A stretch of 64,000 bases of DNA. It comes from Actinomycetospora lutea. Its GTDB lineage: Bacteria; Actinomycetota; Actinomycetes; Mycobacteriales; Pseudonocardiaceae. Shown in pieces: positions 51,562 through 61,133 of this stretch. Position 1 is the first letter of the stretch. Each line of letters opens with the position of its first letter. Where the stretch lies: positions 84,494 through 148,493 of the forward strand of contig NZ_JAQZAL010000019.1 in NCBI RefSeq assembly GCF_028737205.1. Direction: 5' to 3'. A program made the translations under genes and the position numbers. The notes under the pieces are model-generated. The model was given only the letters and a program-made list of their open reading frames with translations. It made no database searches and was not told the origin of the DNA.

Positions 51562-53832
51562 ATGGTCCTCGTGCGGAGATCGATGACGCTCGGGGCCCGC
51601 CTCCTGGCGGTCGGGGTGATCGGCGGGGTGCTCCTCGCCGGGCTGCTCTACCCGGTGGTCGGGGGCCTCGGCGGGCTCGCGGCGCAGGCGGTCAACGGGG
51701 TCGAGGCGACGACGCCGGGCGTGCTCAGCGGCGAGATGCCCTCGGCCACGACGATCACCGACGACGCCGGCGCCCCGCTGGCCTACCTGTACGACCAAGA
51801 CCGCCGGTCGGTGACCTCGGACCAGATCTCCACCGCCATGAAGGCGGCGATCGTGGCGATCGAGGACCGGCGGTTCTTCGTCGAGTCCGGCCTCGACGCG
51901 CGCGGCGTGGTCCGGGCGCTCGTCAACAACTCGACCGGCGGCGCGACCCAGGGCGCCTCCACCCTCACCGAGCAGTACGTCAAGAACTACGACGAGTACG
52001 TCGCCGCCCAGACCCCCGCCGAGCAGCTGCGGGCCACCGCGCCGAACCTTGGGCGCAAGGTGCGCGAGGCCGAGGTCGCCGAGCAGCTCGACCACACCGT
52101 GCCCAAGGACCAGCTCCTGACCTGGTACCTGAACGTCGTCTCGTTCGGCAACCAGGCGTTCGGCGTCCAGGCCGCCGCGCGGACGTACTTCGACACCACC
52201 GCCGACCGCCTCACCGTGCCGCAGGCGGCGCTGCTCGCGGGCATGGTGCAGAGCCCGGCCGCGGACGACCCGATCCATCACCCGCAGGCCGCGACGGGCC
52301 GGCGCAACGTGGTGATCGACCAGATGGCGCAGCAGGGCGACATCACCGCCGCGCAGGCCGCCGAGGCCATCGCCGCCCCGCTCGGCGTCGGCCCCGTGCT
52401 GCACGGGCTCACCGAGGGCTGCATCGGCGCGGGCGACGCCGGGTTCTTCTGCTCCTACGTGCTGGACTACCTGGCGCGCGCCGGGATCGACGCCGACGAG
52501 CTGCGCCGCGGCGGCTACACCGTGCGCACCACGATGGACCGGGCCGCGATGGACCAGGCCAAGGCCGCGGTGGACGCCGAGGTCCCGCCGACCCAGCCGC
52601 ACGTCGCCGACGTCCTCTCGATCGTGGCGCCGGGCGCGGACGGCCACCGGGTCACCGCGATGGTCGCCAACCGCGGCTACGGGCTGGACGCCGACCGGGG
52701 GCAGACGACCTACGACCTGCCCGGCACCCCTGAGAACCTCGGCGCCGGCTCCGTCTACAAGATCTTCACGTCGTCGGCGTACCTCGCGCAGGGCGGCGGG
52801 GTCGACACCGTCATCCCGGTGCCCGCCAACGGCTACGCCTCGCCGCTGACCCCGGGGTTCGTCGTGTCCAACGACGGCGACTACCCGCCGCAGATGACGC
52901 TGCAGGACGCGCTGGCGCAGTCGCCGAACACCGCGTTCGTCAAGCTCGAGGAGACCACGGGCATCACGCCCGTCGTCGACATGGCCGTGAAGCTGGGGCT
53001 GCGGTCGCTGGCCGACACACCAGGCGCCGGACACGCCTCGATCGCCGACGAGGTGCGCTCGCAGCACCAGGCGTCGTTCACCCTCGGCCCGACCCCGACG
53101 AGCTCGCTCGAGCTCGCCAACGTCGGCGCCACGCTGGCCTCGCACGGCGTGTGGTGCCCGCCGAGCCCGGTCACCGCGGTCACCGATCCCGCCGGGCGCC
53201 CCGTCCCGCTGGACGTCCCGGGCTGCGAGCAGGTGGTGCCCGGGCCGCTGGCCGACACCGAGATGACCGCGCTGTCGAAGGACGACCAGCCCGGCGGGAC
53301 CTCGGCCGCCGCCGCGACCGCCGCCGGCTGGAACCGCCCGACCGCCGCGAAGACCGGCACCACTCAGACCTCGGAATCGGGCGCGTTCGTCGCGGCGACG
53401 CCCTCGCTGGCGGCCGCGGCGATCACGTTCGACGACTCGTCGTCACCCCGCCCGATCTGCAGCGGCAGCCCGCCGACGACGTGCGGCACCGGGAACCTGT
53501 TCGGCGGGACCACCCCGGCGCAGACGTGGTACCGCGCGATGACCGGGATCCTCGGCGCGAGCCCGGTGCAGCCGCTGCCGGCGCCCGACCCCCGGTTCCT
53601 CACCGGCGGGCGCCTGACGACGATCCCGGCGGTGGTCGGCGACCCGGCCGACCGGGCCACGGCCGCACTGCGCGCGGCGGGGTTCGCGGTGGCGACGACG
53701 ACGGTCGACAGCCGGGCGCCGGCGGGGACGGTCGTCGGCGAGGACCCGCTCGGCGGCGGCGTCGAGGGTCAGACGATCACGGTCACGACCTCCACCGGCC
53801 GGCTCACGCCGGCTCCCGCGCCACCCCGCTGA
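51562..53832 (+). CDS. Class A penicillin-binding protein (PBP1) with PASTA domain
   Basis: The 756-residue peptidoglycan synthase has a membrane anchor (about 10-30), then a GT51 glycosyltransferase domain: IEDRRFFVESGLDARGVVRA with catalytic Glu near 101, and GASTLTEQYVKN. The transpeptidase domain has SxxK GAGSVYK (Ser ~397), SxN in AQSPNTAF, and KTGTT (Lys ~597). A C-terminal PASTA unit spans about 690-750 (TIPAVVGDPADRATAALRAA), probably sensing uncross-linked peptides. GTG at 51571 is an alternative start. Confidence 0.95.
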   Translation: MVLVRRSMTLGARLLAVGVIGGVLLAGLLYPVVGGLGGLAAQAVNGVEATTPGVLSGEMPSATTITDDAGAPLAYLYDQDRRSVTSDQISTAMKAAIVAIEDRRFFVESGLDARGVVRALVNNSTGGATQGASTLTEQYVKNYDEYVAAQTPAEQLRATAPNLGRKVREAEVAEQLDHTVPKDQLLTWYLNVVSFGNQAFGVQAAARTYFDTTADRLTVPQAALLAGMVQSPAADDPIHHPQAATGRRNVVIDQMAQQGDITAAQAAEAIAAPLGVGPVLHGLTEGCIGAGDAGFFCSYVLDYLARAGIDADELRRGGYTVRTTMDRAAMDQAKAAVDAEVPPTQPHVADVLSIVAPGADGHRVTAMVANRGYGLDADRGQTTYDLPGTPENLGAGSVYKIFTSSAYLAQGGGVDTVIPVPANGYASPLTPGFVVSNDGDYPPQMTLQDALAQSPNTAFVKLEETTGITPVVDMAVKLGLRSLADTPGAGHASIADEVRSQHQASFTLGPTPTSSLELANVGATLASHGVWCPPSPVTAVTDPAGRPVPLDVPGCEQVVPGPLADTEMTALSKDDQPGGTSAAAATAAGWNRPTAAKTGTTQTSESGAFVAATPSLAAAAITFDDSSSPRPICSGSPPTTCGTGNLFGGTTPAQTWYRAMTGILGASPVQPLPAPDPRFLTGGRLTTIPAVVGDPADRATAALRAAGFAVATTTVDSRAPAGTVVGEDPLGGGVEGQTITVTTSTGRLTPAPAPPR

Positions 53833-53848
53833 CCACGTGGGTACGGGC

Positions 53849-54379
53849 CTACCGGCCCGGGAGGTGCGCACGGAGGTCGGTGATGTCGGCGACGTGGTGC
53901 ACGCCCTCGTGGGCGGCCTGGCGCAGGAGCCAGCGGGCCGTGCGCTCCTCGTGGGGGAGCCGGGTGACCGTGCGGTCCCAGTCGGCGTCGCCGAAGCGCG
54001 CGACCTCGTCGAGCAGGCCGGGGGTGACGATCGCGAGCTCGTCGAGGACCGCGTCGACGTCGTGGTCGTCGTAGCGGAAGCGGCGCGCGCGCAGGTCGTT
54101 GAACACCGGCTCGAGGGCCGGGCGGTCCTCGGTGCGCGCACGGTGCAGGCGGATCGTGAACGCCATCGCGACGTCGCGCAGGTGGCAGACGTACTCGGCG
54201 ACCGACCACACGCCCTCGGCCGGGCGACCGTGGCGGTGCCCGACCCGGGACACCGCCTCCCGGGCCCGCGCCGGCACCGCGGCGACGGTCGCGCTCGCCC
54301 CGGCGATCGTGAGGTCGACGTAGCGCATCCCGCACGGCGGGCACTCGTGGTCCTCGGCGGCGAGGGGCGGGAGCGTCAT
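53849..54379 (-). CDS. DinB-superfamily protein with N-terminal CxxC
   Basis: The 176-residue protein has a DinB-like four-helix fold with metal histidines in SVAEYVCHLRDVAMAF and RQAAHEGVHHVADIT. The N-terminal HECPPCGMRYVDL adds a CxxC with a nearby His, suggesting an extra metal or redox site. AGGA at good spacing selects the ATG at 54379; an ATG nine bases upstream is in frame. It is convergent with the PBP gene (16 bases) and divergent from the GT4 gene (18 bases). Function unknown; mycothiol-related chemistry is possible. Confidence 0.87.
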   Translation of the reverse strand: MTLPPLAAEDHECPPCGMRYVDLTIAGASATVAAVPARAREAVSRVGHRHGRPAEGVWSVAEYVCHLRDVAMAFTIRLHRARTEDRPALEPVFNDLRARRFRYDDHDVDAVLDELAIVTPGLLDEVARFGDADWDRTVTRLPHEERTARWLLRQAAHEGVHHVADITDLRAHLPGR

Positions 54380-54397
54380 GCGCGTCATCCTGGACCC

Positions 54398-55441
54398 GTG
54401 ACCACCGCCCGGGACCGCTCCGCGCTCACCACGGTCCGCCCCGTCGCCGACGAGCTGCTGGTCAGCGGGGGCGACGTCTACGACGCGCGGGTCATCGCCG
54501 GTCTGCGCGCGCTCGGGTGGACGGTGCGCGACGCCCAGGTCCCCGGGGCGTGGCCGCGCCCCGACGCCGCCGCCCGCCGGGCGCTCGACGCGGTGCTGGC
54601 CGACGGCGGGGACCCGGTGCTGCTCGACGGGCTGGTGGCCTGCGGGGTGCCGGACGTCGTCGTCCCGCACACCGCGCGGCGCCCGGTCGCCGTCCTCGTG
54701 CACCTGCCCCTCGGCGCGGAGCAGCCCGACCTCGAGGCCGGCGAGGTCGCCGTGCTGCGCGCCGCCGCGGTGGTGATCGCGACGAGTCCCTGGACGGCGC
54801 GGCGGCTGCGCGAGCGGGTCCCCGGCGTCGTCGTCGCGACCCCCGGCGTCGACCCCGCGCCGCTCGCCGCCGGCACCGACGGGGCGCACCGCCTGCTCTG
54901 CCTCGGCGCGGTCACCCCGACCAAGGGCCAGGACCTGCTGGTCGAGGCATTGGCGGCACTGCCCGAGCACCCGTGGACGCTCGACCTCGTCGGGCCCACC
55001 GGCCGCGCGCCGGCGTTCGTGGCCGACCTGCGCGCGGCGGTCGCACGCCACGGCCTCACCGACCGGGTCCGTGTCTCCGGCCCGCGCACCGGCGCCGACC
55101 TGGACGAGACGTGGCACGCCACCGACCTGCTCGTCGCCCCGTCCCGGGTCGAGACATACGGCATGGTGGTGACCGAGGCGTTCGCGCGTGGTATCCCCGT
55201 GGTCGCGAGTTCCGCCGGAGGGCTGCCCGACACCGTGGCGAACGGCGGAGTCTTAACGCCTCCTGAGGATGTACCGGCACTCGTCGCAACGCTGCGCCGC
55301 TGGTTCGCCGAACCCGGGCACCGGGACGGGTTACGGATCTCAGCGTCGTCCCAACGATGCAGTCTTGCCGCGTGGACACAGACGTCGCGACGGGTGGACC
55401 GGGCGCTCGCCGAGCTGCTGGAGTTCCGACCCCGCGCGTGA
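54398..55441 (+). CDS. Family 4 glycosyltransferase
   Basis: The 347-residue GT-B enzyme has a short N-domain (LLVSGGDVYDARVIAGLRAL, VAVLVHLPLG) and a complete C-domain. RLLCLGAVTPTKGQDLLVEA is the start of the donor domain, and APSRVETYGMVVTEAFARGI carries the donor-binding E(x)7E. The GTG start precedes the methyltransferase, whose GTG overlaps this stop. It probably glycosylates the product of the surrounding cluster. Sugar donor unknown. Slightly relaxed codon use in the last ~35 codons is visible. Confidence 0.92.
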   Translation: MTTARDRSALTTVRPVADELLVSGGDVYDARVIAGLRALGWTVRDAQVPGAWPRPDAAARRALDAVLADGGDPVLLDGLVACGVPDVVVPHTARRPVAVLVHLPLGAEQPDLEAGEVAVLRAAAVVIATSPWTARRLRERVPGVVVATPGVDPAPLAAGTDGAHRLLCLGAVTPTKGQDLLVEALAALPEHPWTLDLVGPTGRAPAFVADLRAAVARHGLTDRVRVSGPRTGADLDETWHATDLLVAPSRVETYGMVVTEAFARGIPVVASSAGGLPDTVANGGVLTPPEDVPALVATLRRWFAEPGHRDGLRISASSQRCSLAAWTQTSRRVDRALAELLEFRPRA

Positions 55442-56283
55442 GCGAGCGGCCCGACCACGCCGTCCCCGGCGCCCCCGCCGCCGCGGACTGGCTCGCGCTG
55501 CGCGAGGCGGCCGACGCCGAGGCCCGCGCGGTCGATCTCGTCGAGGAGCTGCGCGCGGGACACCCCGCCCCCGGGCGCATCCTCGACCTCGGCGCCGGGA
55601 CCGGGTCGATGGCGCGCTGGCTCGCGCCGCGCCTCGGCGGCCCCCAGCACTGGGTGCTCGCCGACCGCGACGCCGCGCTGCTCGGCCACGTCGCGGACAC
55701 CCTGCCGGCCGTCGCCCGCGACGGCTCGCCGGTGACCGCCGAGACCCGCGAGCTCGACGTCACCACGCTCACGGCCGCGGACCTCGCCGGCCCGGATTTC
55801 CACACCGGGCTGGTCACCGCGTCCGCGCTGCTCGACCTGCTCACGGTCGAGGAGATCGACGCGATCGCGGCCGCGTGCGTCGGGGCGGGCTGCGCGGCGC
55901 TGCTGACGCTGTCGGTGGTCGGCTCGGTGCGCATCGACCCCGGCGAGCCCCGCGACCTCGCCTTCGCGACGGCGTTCGACGCCCACCAGCAGCGCACCGT
56001 CGACGGGCGGACCCTGCTCGGCCCGCACGCCGCCGCCGTCGCCGAGGAGGCCTTCGCCCGCCACGGCGCCGCCGTCCGCTCGCGGTCGAGCCCGTGGCAC
56101 CTCGGGCTCGACGACGTCGACCTCGTCGTCGCCTGGCTCCAGGGCTGGGTGGCGGCGGCCGCCGCCCAGGACCCCGACCTCACGCGCCACGCCGACGCCT
56201 ACCTCGAGCGCCGCCTGGAGGCCGCCGAGCAGGGCCGTCTACGCGTGACCGTCGGCCACCTCGACCTGCTGGCCCTGCCGTGA
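55438..56283 (+). CDS. Class I SAM-dependent methyltransferase
   Basis: The 281-residue enzyme has motif I RILDLGAGTGSMARWLA at about residues 43-59. The acidic end of strand 2 is VLADRDAALLGHV. A LLDLLTVEEIDAIA motif follows strand 4. The GTG overlaps the GT4 stop (GTGA), so the two are coupled and likely modify the same product. Methyl acceptor unknown. The C-terminal ~60 residues form helices that may cap the substrate site. Confidence 0.92.
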   Translation: MSERPDHAVPGAPAAADWLALREAADAEARAVDLVEELRAGHPAPGRILDLGAGTGSMARWLAPRLGGPQHWVLADRDAALLGHVADTLPAVARDGSPVTAETRELDVTTLTAADLAGPDFHTGLVTASALLDLLTVEEIDAIAAACVGAGCAALLTLSVVGSVRIDPGEPRDLAFATAFDAHQQRTVDGRTLLGPHAAAVAEEAFARHGAAVRSRSSPWHLGLDDVDLVVAWLQGWVAAAAAQDPDLTRHADAYLERRLEAAEQGRLRVTVGHLDLLALP

Positions 56284-56489
56284 GTACTGCCGTGACCTGA
56301 CCCGACCGCCCGCACACGAACAGACCGCTCCCCAGCTCCCCGTCTGGACCTCCCGTGCCGCTCCCCGCGACCGCGCTCCCCCCGTCCGCCCCGCCGGCGC
56401 TCCCCACGCCCCGCCACAGCCCCGAGAACGTGGCCCCGATTTCCCCGAACACCGGATCTCCCCGACGCATCCGGTGCAGTCTCGGCGCC

Positions 56490-57473
56490 GTGCTCCGCCT
56501 CGTCGTCGGTCTCGGCATCCCCGCGCTGCTCGCCGTCCGTCTCGGCGCCGGCGGTGTCGTCGAGGCGCTGGGCGCGATCACCTGGCCCACCGTCGTCGCG
56601 GCCCTGGCCCTCGGCGCGCTGACCACCGTCGCCGGCGCCGCGCGCTGGTGCGTCGTCGCCCGCGGCGTCGGGCTGACGCTGTCCCTGCGCGACGCGACCG
56701 CCGACGCCTACCGCGCGACGCTGCTCAACTCCCTGCTGCCCGCCGGCGTGCTGGGCGACGTGCACCGCGCCGTGCGCCACCACCGCCCCGGCGACGCCCG
56801 CGGCGCGCGGGCGGTGGTGATCGAGCGCGTGGCCGGGCAGGTCGTGGTGGTCGCCGTGGGCGTCGCGGTGCTGCTGGCCAGCCCGGCGCTGCTGCACTCG
56901 CTGGTCGGCCCCGGGCTCGGGGTGCTGGCCGGCGCCCTCGGGGTCGTCCTGGCGGGCGCGGGTGTGTGGATCGCCACGGCGCGGCGGGCGGCCCGCGTCC
57001 GGGTCGCGCTGCTGGCCGCGCTGGGCGACGTCCGCGAGGGGCTGGGCCGCGTGCGGACCGCGCCGCTGGTGCTGCTGTGCTCGCTCGTGGCGCTCGCCGG
57101 ACTGCTCGCGCTGTTCGTGCTCGCGGCCCGCGTGGCCGGGGTGTCCGCGCCGCTCGGGCAGCTGTTGCCGCTGGTCACGGTGGCCCTGCTCGCCATGTCG
57201 GTGCCGCTGACCGTCGGTGGCTGGGGCCCGCGCGAGGCCGCCGCCGCGGTCGCGTTCGCCGCCGTCGGGCTCGACGCGGGGCAGGGCCTCGCGACGTCCG
57301 TCGTGTACGGGGTGCTGGCGCTGATCTCGTGCCTGCCCGGCGCCGTCGTCCTTCTCGCGGACGCCCTCGGTCGCCCGAATGCGCGCCGGTGGCCCGGCGG
57401 GGCGGCATTACCGTGGCGTACGTGCTCACCCTCGTCCGCCACGGTCAGAGTGAGGCCAACGCCCGCGGGGTGA
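56490..57473 (+). CDS. AglD/LPG-synthase-TM-like integral membrane protein
   Basis: The protein has 327 residues from the chosen GTG. It has about eight helices and the family landmarks TVAGAARWCVVARGVGLTLS, LLNSLLPAGVLGDVHRAVRH, RGARAVVIERVAGQ and SVPLTVGGWGPREAAAAVAF. Relatives are the membrane parts of lysylphosphatidylglycerol synthases and AglD-type proteins, often proposed to flip lipids. A GTG at 56355 would add a Pro-rich leader that looks unnatural. The last 61 bases overlap the phosphatase gene in another frame. Confidence 0.85.
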   Translation: MLRLVVGLGIPALLAVRLGAGGVVEALGAITWPTVVAALALGALTTVAGAARWCVVARGVGLTLSLRDATADAYRATLLNSLLPAGVLGDVHRAVRHHRPGDARGARAVVIERVAGQVVVVAVGVAVLLASPALLHSLVGPGLGVLAGALGVVLAGAGVWIATARRAARVRVALLAALGDVREGLGRVRTAPLVLLCSLVALAGLLALFVLAARVAGVSAPLGQLLPLVTVALLAMSVPLTVGGWGPREAAAAVAFAAVGLDAGQGLATSVVYGVLALISCLPGAVVLLADALGRPNARRWPGGAALPWRTCSPSSATVRVRPTPAG

Positions 57474-58012
57474 TGTGCGGCCGGTCCGACCCGCCGCTCA
57501 CCGAGACCGGGCGGCGCCAGGCCCGCGCGCTCGCCGCGGGCCTCCCTCGGCCCACCCGGCTCGTGTCCAGCCCGCTCGCGCGGGCCCGCGAGACCGCCGC
57601 GCTGTTCGGCACCGAGGTCGAGTGCGACGCCCGGTGGACCGAGATGGACTACGGCGACCTCGACGGCCAGCCGATGACCGCCCTCGACCGCGACGGGTGG
57701 CGCGCCTGGCAGTCCGACCCCGAGCACGTGCCCGCCGGCGGCGAGTCGCTCGTGGCGGTGCGCGCCCGCGTGGCCGCCGCCTGCACCGAGCTCGCGGCCG
57801 AGGCGGCCACGGGGGAGGTGGTCGTCGTCAGCCACGTGTCGCCGATCAAGGCGGCGATCAGCTGGGCGCTGGGCGTGGGCATCGAGATCGCCTGGCGCAT
57901 GTACCTCGTCGACGCCGCGGTCTGCCGCATCGACACCAGCGGCTCCGCCCCGATGCTGCTGGCCGTCAACGACGAGGGCCCGCTGCACGCGGGCACGGTC
58001 CAGCCGGCCTGA
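57413..58012 (+). CDS. Histidine phosphatase (phosphoglycerate-mutase-like) family protein
   Basis: The 199-residue enzyme has the phosphohistidine motif TLVRHGQSEANARG and the second catalytic His in VVVVSHVSPIKAAI. TEMDYGDLDGQPM carries the acidic residue. These enzymes dephosphorylate small phosphorylated metabolites or sugars. The start is taken at GTG 57413 (a second GTG, 57422, is nearer the motif). It overlaps the membrane-protein gene by 61 bases. It closes the presumed lipid/glycan cluster. Confidence 0.92.
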   Translation: MAYVLTLVRHGQSEANARGVMCGRSDPPLTETGRRQARALAAGLPRPTRLVSSPLARARETAALFGTEVECDARWTEMDYGDLDGQPMTALDRDGWRAWQSDPEHVPAGGESLVAVRARVAAACTELAAEAATGEVVVVSHVSPIKAAISWALGVGIEIAWRMYLVDAAVCRIDTSGSAPMLLAVNDEGPLHAGTVQPA

Positions 58013-58065
58013 CGGTCCCCGGAGTCGTCGGCACCGCGCCGGCCGACGAGGTCCGGGAACCGCAC

Positions 58066-58218
58066 TCAGCGCGCGTGCCTGCCGGGCGGTGGCGCCGCCA
58101 CGTGGGCCATGGCCCGGAGCTTGCCGAGGTAGGCCTCCGCACTCACGGCGACCGGTCGGATGATCGTGACGCCGGTCGGGACGACGGCGACGGTCTGCGG
58201 TGCCGAGTGCTTGGCCAT
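58066..58218 (-). CDS. 50-residue hypothetical protein
   Basis: The protein starts MAKHSAPQTVAVVPTGVTII after a G-rich site (GGGGGGTTCCC). It continues with a short helix (AEAYLGKLRAMAHVA) and a basic end. No membrane segment or family was recognised. The size and ribosome site make it plausible but unproven. Confidence 0.45.
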   Translation of the reverse strand: MAKHSAPQTVAVVPTGVTIIRPVAVSAEAYLGKLRAMAHVAAPPPGRHAR

Positions 58219-58291
58219 GGGAACCCCCCGGTTGCGGCGGCCGGCCCCTGTGCCGGCCGTCGGGTGGTTCTCGCGGCGGCGGCGACCGGCG

Positions 58292-58561
58292 TTAGCGATC
58301 TCCACCGGGACTCACCCGACCGGGCGGGATCTCCTCGGCAAGATCGGATGCATCGGCCTCCGGCGCCATTCCCCGTTGTCGCGGAATGGCGACGTCATCG
58401 GAATCCTCCGTAGCCGTTTCGTCACGCTGCGATTCCGAGCGCCACCCGCGCACGGTGCGCTGATCGCACGTTCCGTGACGGATCATGTCGATGACCGGCG
58501 CGACGACCCATCCCAGCACGACGATCCCGCCGACGACCGCCACCGCTGACGTCCTGCCCAC
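58292..58561 (-). CDS. 89-residue single-helix membrane protein
   Basis: Start GTG at 58561 after GGGGGTGG. One membrane segment (SAVAVVGGIVVLGWVVAPVI) is near the N-terminus, followed by a polar, acidic, probably disordered tail. An upstream GTG/ATG would extend it to 58621. No family was recognised. GC content is slightly lower here than in neighbouring genes. Confidence 0.45.
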   Translation of the reverse strand: MGRTSAVAVVGGIVVLGWVVAPVIDMIRHGTCDQRTVRGWRSESQRDETATEDSDDVAIPRQRGMAPEADASDLAEEIPPGRVSPGGDR

Positions 58562-58770
58562 ATGCCACCCCCGTTGCGGCACTCCCCCCGTGGCCGGCGA
58601 AATCCCCCGGCCCGCGCCCATCGTGCGCGCCCGGTGGGGTCGGCGGGGAGAACGAGACCGAAGCGTGAGCGGGGGAGCCCGACCGGGTGGTCGGCGGCGC
58701 GTTCGTCACGACCCTCCGTGTCCGCGAACACGTCGATGCGCTGTGGCGACGTCGTGCGCTGCCGACGGGG

Positions 58771-60141
58771 TCAGGTCCCTGTGAAGCTCTCCGCGCCGGC
58801 CGCCGACGAGTCCGACCCCTCACGCGGTCTCCTGCCGGCAGTTCTGGGGTCGTCGAGAACGGTCGCGAGGAAGAGGGCCGTGCCGATGACGAGGACGACC
58901 TCGAACGGCAATCGGTACCGGGCGAGGGCGAAGAACACGGTCGGTACGGCGAGGCTCGTCACCGCGTAGCCCACGATCAGCCATCTCCGTGCCCGAGCGT
59001 CCTGGCCGGCAGCCCGTCGCCACCACCGCCCCCACCCCCAGACGCCGAAGACGGCGACGAGGAGGTACCCGCCCAGGTAGACGGGGTTCGTGCTCCGCGG
59101 ATCGGTGAGGTCGACAGTGACCTGCATGACGAACTTCCGCACGTCGAGCAGCACCGTCCCGCCGGGGTCGGCCGCGATGTGGTCCCACGCCTCGTCGAGC
59201 AGCACGTCGTCCCGCTCCTTCTCGTAGGCGCGTGAGGGAGCCAGGGCGGCGAGACGAGCCTGGAGGTCCGGTGGTGGCTCGGCATCCTTCTGTGAGCCGG
59301 AGGCGCCCTCGTGATTCCCGCTCCAGAGGTTGAGGCCACCGGTGGTCGTCGTGGTCACCACGGGCTCGCCGAGCACCATCGAGTTGCGTACCGCCCATGC
59401 GGTCGGGAGCGCCACCGCGACGACGACGACGACCGCGGCGACGGTCAGTCGCGACCGTCGGTCGGAGGTCAGCGGCCGTGCAGCCAGAGCCGACCAGATC
59501 GCGACGAGCGGGATGAGGGCCACGGCCTCGGAGCGCATCAGACAGAGGAGGCCCAGCCCGACGCCGACCACGACCAGCCGTCGCCAGGTCGCGGCGCCGG
59601 CGAGGACGGACAGTCCGGCGAGGAGCCCGATCTCGAGGGGGATGTAGAGATTGGACGCCGAGACCTGGGTCGTCTGGTACACGAACGTCGGGTAGACGGC
59701 GAAGAGGAGACACGCGATGCGGGCGGTCCGGGCGTCCGCGAGACTCCGGACGAGGACGGAGATGGCGAGGAGCCCCGCACCGGCCAGCAGGATGTTGGCC
59801 GCGCGCACCAGCCACACCAGCCCGTCGGGACCGAGTTCCATCGCCCGGGCAAGCGCGGTGGCCGCCGCCACCACCACGACGTAGGCGGGCGGCATGTAGG
59901 CGCCGGGCAGGGGCGTACCACCCGGCACGACGCCGGCCACCACTCCCGCCGGGGTCGCCGTGAAGTAGCTGAAGCCGTCGCCGTCGACCCAGTGAGCCGC
60001 GATGACGCCGAACTCGTAGAGATCCACGTCCCCGGCGTCGAGCACGAGACCGGCGGCGACCCGCAGGACGACGAGGACGACGAGGCTCACTCCGACGCTC
60101 GGCCGCAGAGCTCGACTGGCGAGGGCGAGCACGCGGGTCAT
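58771..60141 (-). CDS. GT-C-type (PMT/ArnT-like) polytopic membrane glycosyltransferase
   Basis: The 456-residue protein has ten or more helices. The first loop has the acidic pattern LDAGDVDLYEFGVIAAHWVD, as in GT-C enzymes that use an Asp/Glu in the first extracytoplasmic loop. LPGAYMPPAYVVVVA and LLCLMRSEAVALIPLVAIWS are typical of lipid-linked-sugar transferases. The last helices precede a polar tail. Codon use is less GC-biased than in neighbours (codons such as AGT, CGA and GCT near the start). It lies 12 bases downstream of gmd on the same strand, so it may share its operon and transfer fucose or mannose outside the membrane. Acceptor unknown. Confidence 0.85.
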   Translation of the reverse strand: MTRVLALASRALRPSVGVSLVVLVVLRVAAGLVLDAGDVDLYEFGVIAAHWVDGDGFSYFTATPAGVVAGVVPGGTPLPGAYMPPAYVVVVAAATALARAMELGPDGLVWLVRAANILLAGAGLLAISVLVRSLADARTARIACLLFAVYPTFVYQTTQVSASNLYIPLEIGLLAGLSVLAGAATWRRLVVVGVGLGLLCLMRSEAVALIPLVAIWSALAARPLTSDRRSRLTVAAVVVVVAVALPTAWAVRNSMVLGEPVVTTTTTGGLNLWSGNHEGASGSQKDAEPPPDLQARLAALAPSRAYEKERDDVLLDEAWDHIAADPGGTVLLDVRKFVMQVTVDLTDPRSTNPVYLGGYLLVAVFGVWGWGRWWRRAAGQDARARRWLIVGYAVTSLAVPTVFFALARYRLPFEVVLVIGTALFLATVLDDPRTAGRRPREGSDSSAAGAESFTGT

Positions 60142-60152
60142 CGCACCCCGTC

Positions 60153-61133
60153 CTACGCCGAGATCGCCGCGAAGTCGGCGTCGACCATGAGGTGGGCGAG
60201 TTGTTCGGGCATGGTCTGGGCTTTCCACCCGAGGTCGCGTTGGGCTTTGGAGGCATCGCCGATGAGGGCGTCGACCTCGGTGGGCCGTAGGTAGGTCTCG
60301 TCGAACCGCACGTGGCGCTCCCAGTCCAGCCCGACCCGCTCGAAGCACCACTGCGTGAACTCCCGCACCGTGGTCGCGGTGCCGGTGGCCAGGACGTAGT
60401 CGGCCGGCTCGGGAGCCTGGAGCATCCGCCACATGCCCTCGACGTACTCCGGGGCGTAGCCCCAGTCCCGCACCGCGTCCAGGTTCCCCAGATACACGTG
60501 CTCCTCGAGCCCGGCGGAGATCCGGGCCGCCGCGCGGGCGATCTTGCGGGTCACGAACGTCTCCCCGCGGCGCGGGGACTCGTGGTTGAACAGGATCCCG
60601 TTCACCGCGAACAGCCCGTGGGCCTCCCGGTAGTTCCGCGCCATCCAGTACCCGTAGACCTTCGCCGCCCCGTACGGGGAGCGCGGGTAGAACGGGGTGT
60701 CCTCGTTCTGCGGCGGCGGCGTGGCCCCGAACATCTCCGACGACGAGGCCTGGTAGTACCTCGTGTCCACCCCGACCATCCGGATCGCCTCCAGCAGCCG
60801 GGCGGTGCCCACCCCGGTGGTGTTGCCGGTGTACTCCGGCTCGTCGAACGACACCCGCACATGCGACTGGGCGGCCAGGTGATACACCTCGTCCGGGCGC
60901 ACCTTCTCGATCAACGTCACCAGCCGCGAGCTGTCGGTCAGGTCCCCGTAGTGCAGCACCAGCCGCTGATCGCGCTCGTGCGGATCCTGATAGAGGTGAT
61001 CGATCCGGCCGGTGTTGAACGTCGAGGACCGCCGGATGATCCCGTGCACCTCATAACCCTTGCCCAACAACAACTCGGTCAGATACGACCCGTCCTGCCC
61101 CGTGATCCCCGTGATCAACGCCCGCTTGCTCAC
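60153..61133 (-). CDS. gmd: GDP-mannose 4,6-dehydratase
   Basis: The 326-residue short-chain dehydrogenase-fold enzyme converts GDP-mannose to GDP-4-keto-6-deoxymannose. Motifs are [53 protein letters not shown], and [15 protein letters not shown] with the catalytic Tyr and Lys. [14 protein letters not shown] is conserved. GTG start overlaps the fcl stop. The product feeds fcl to give GDP-L-fucose. Confidence 0.97.
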   Translation of the reverse strand: MSKRALITGITGQDGSYLTELLLGKGYEVHGIIRRSSTFNTGRIDHLYQDPHERDQRLVLHYGDLTDSSRLVTLIEKVRPDEVYHLAAQSHVRVSFDEPEYTGNTTGVGTARLLEAIRMVGVDTRYYQASSSEMFGATPPPQNEDTPFYPRSPYGAAKVYGYWMARNYREAHGLFAVNGILFNHESPRRGETFVTRKIARAAARISAGLEEHVYLGNLDAVRDWGYAPEYVEGMWRMLQAPEPADYVLATGTATTVREFTQWCFERVGLDWERHVRFDETYLRPTEVDALIGDASKAQRDLGWKAQTMPEQLAHLMVDADFAAISA

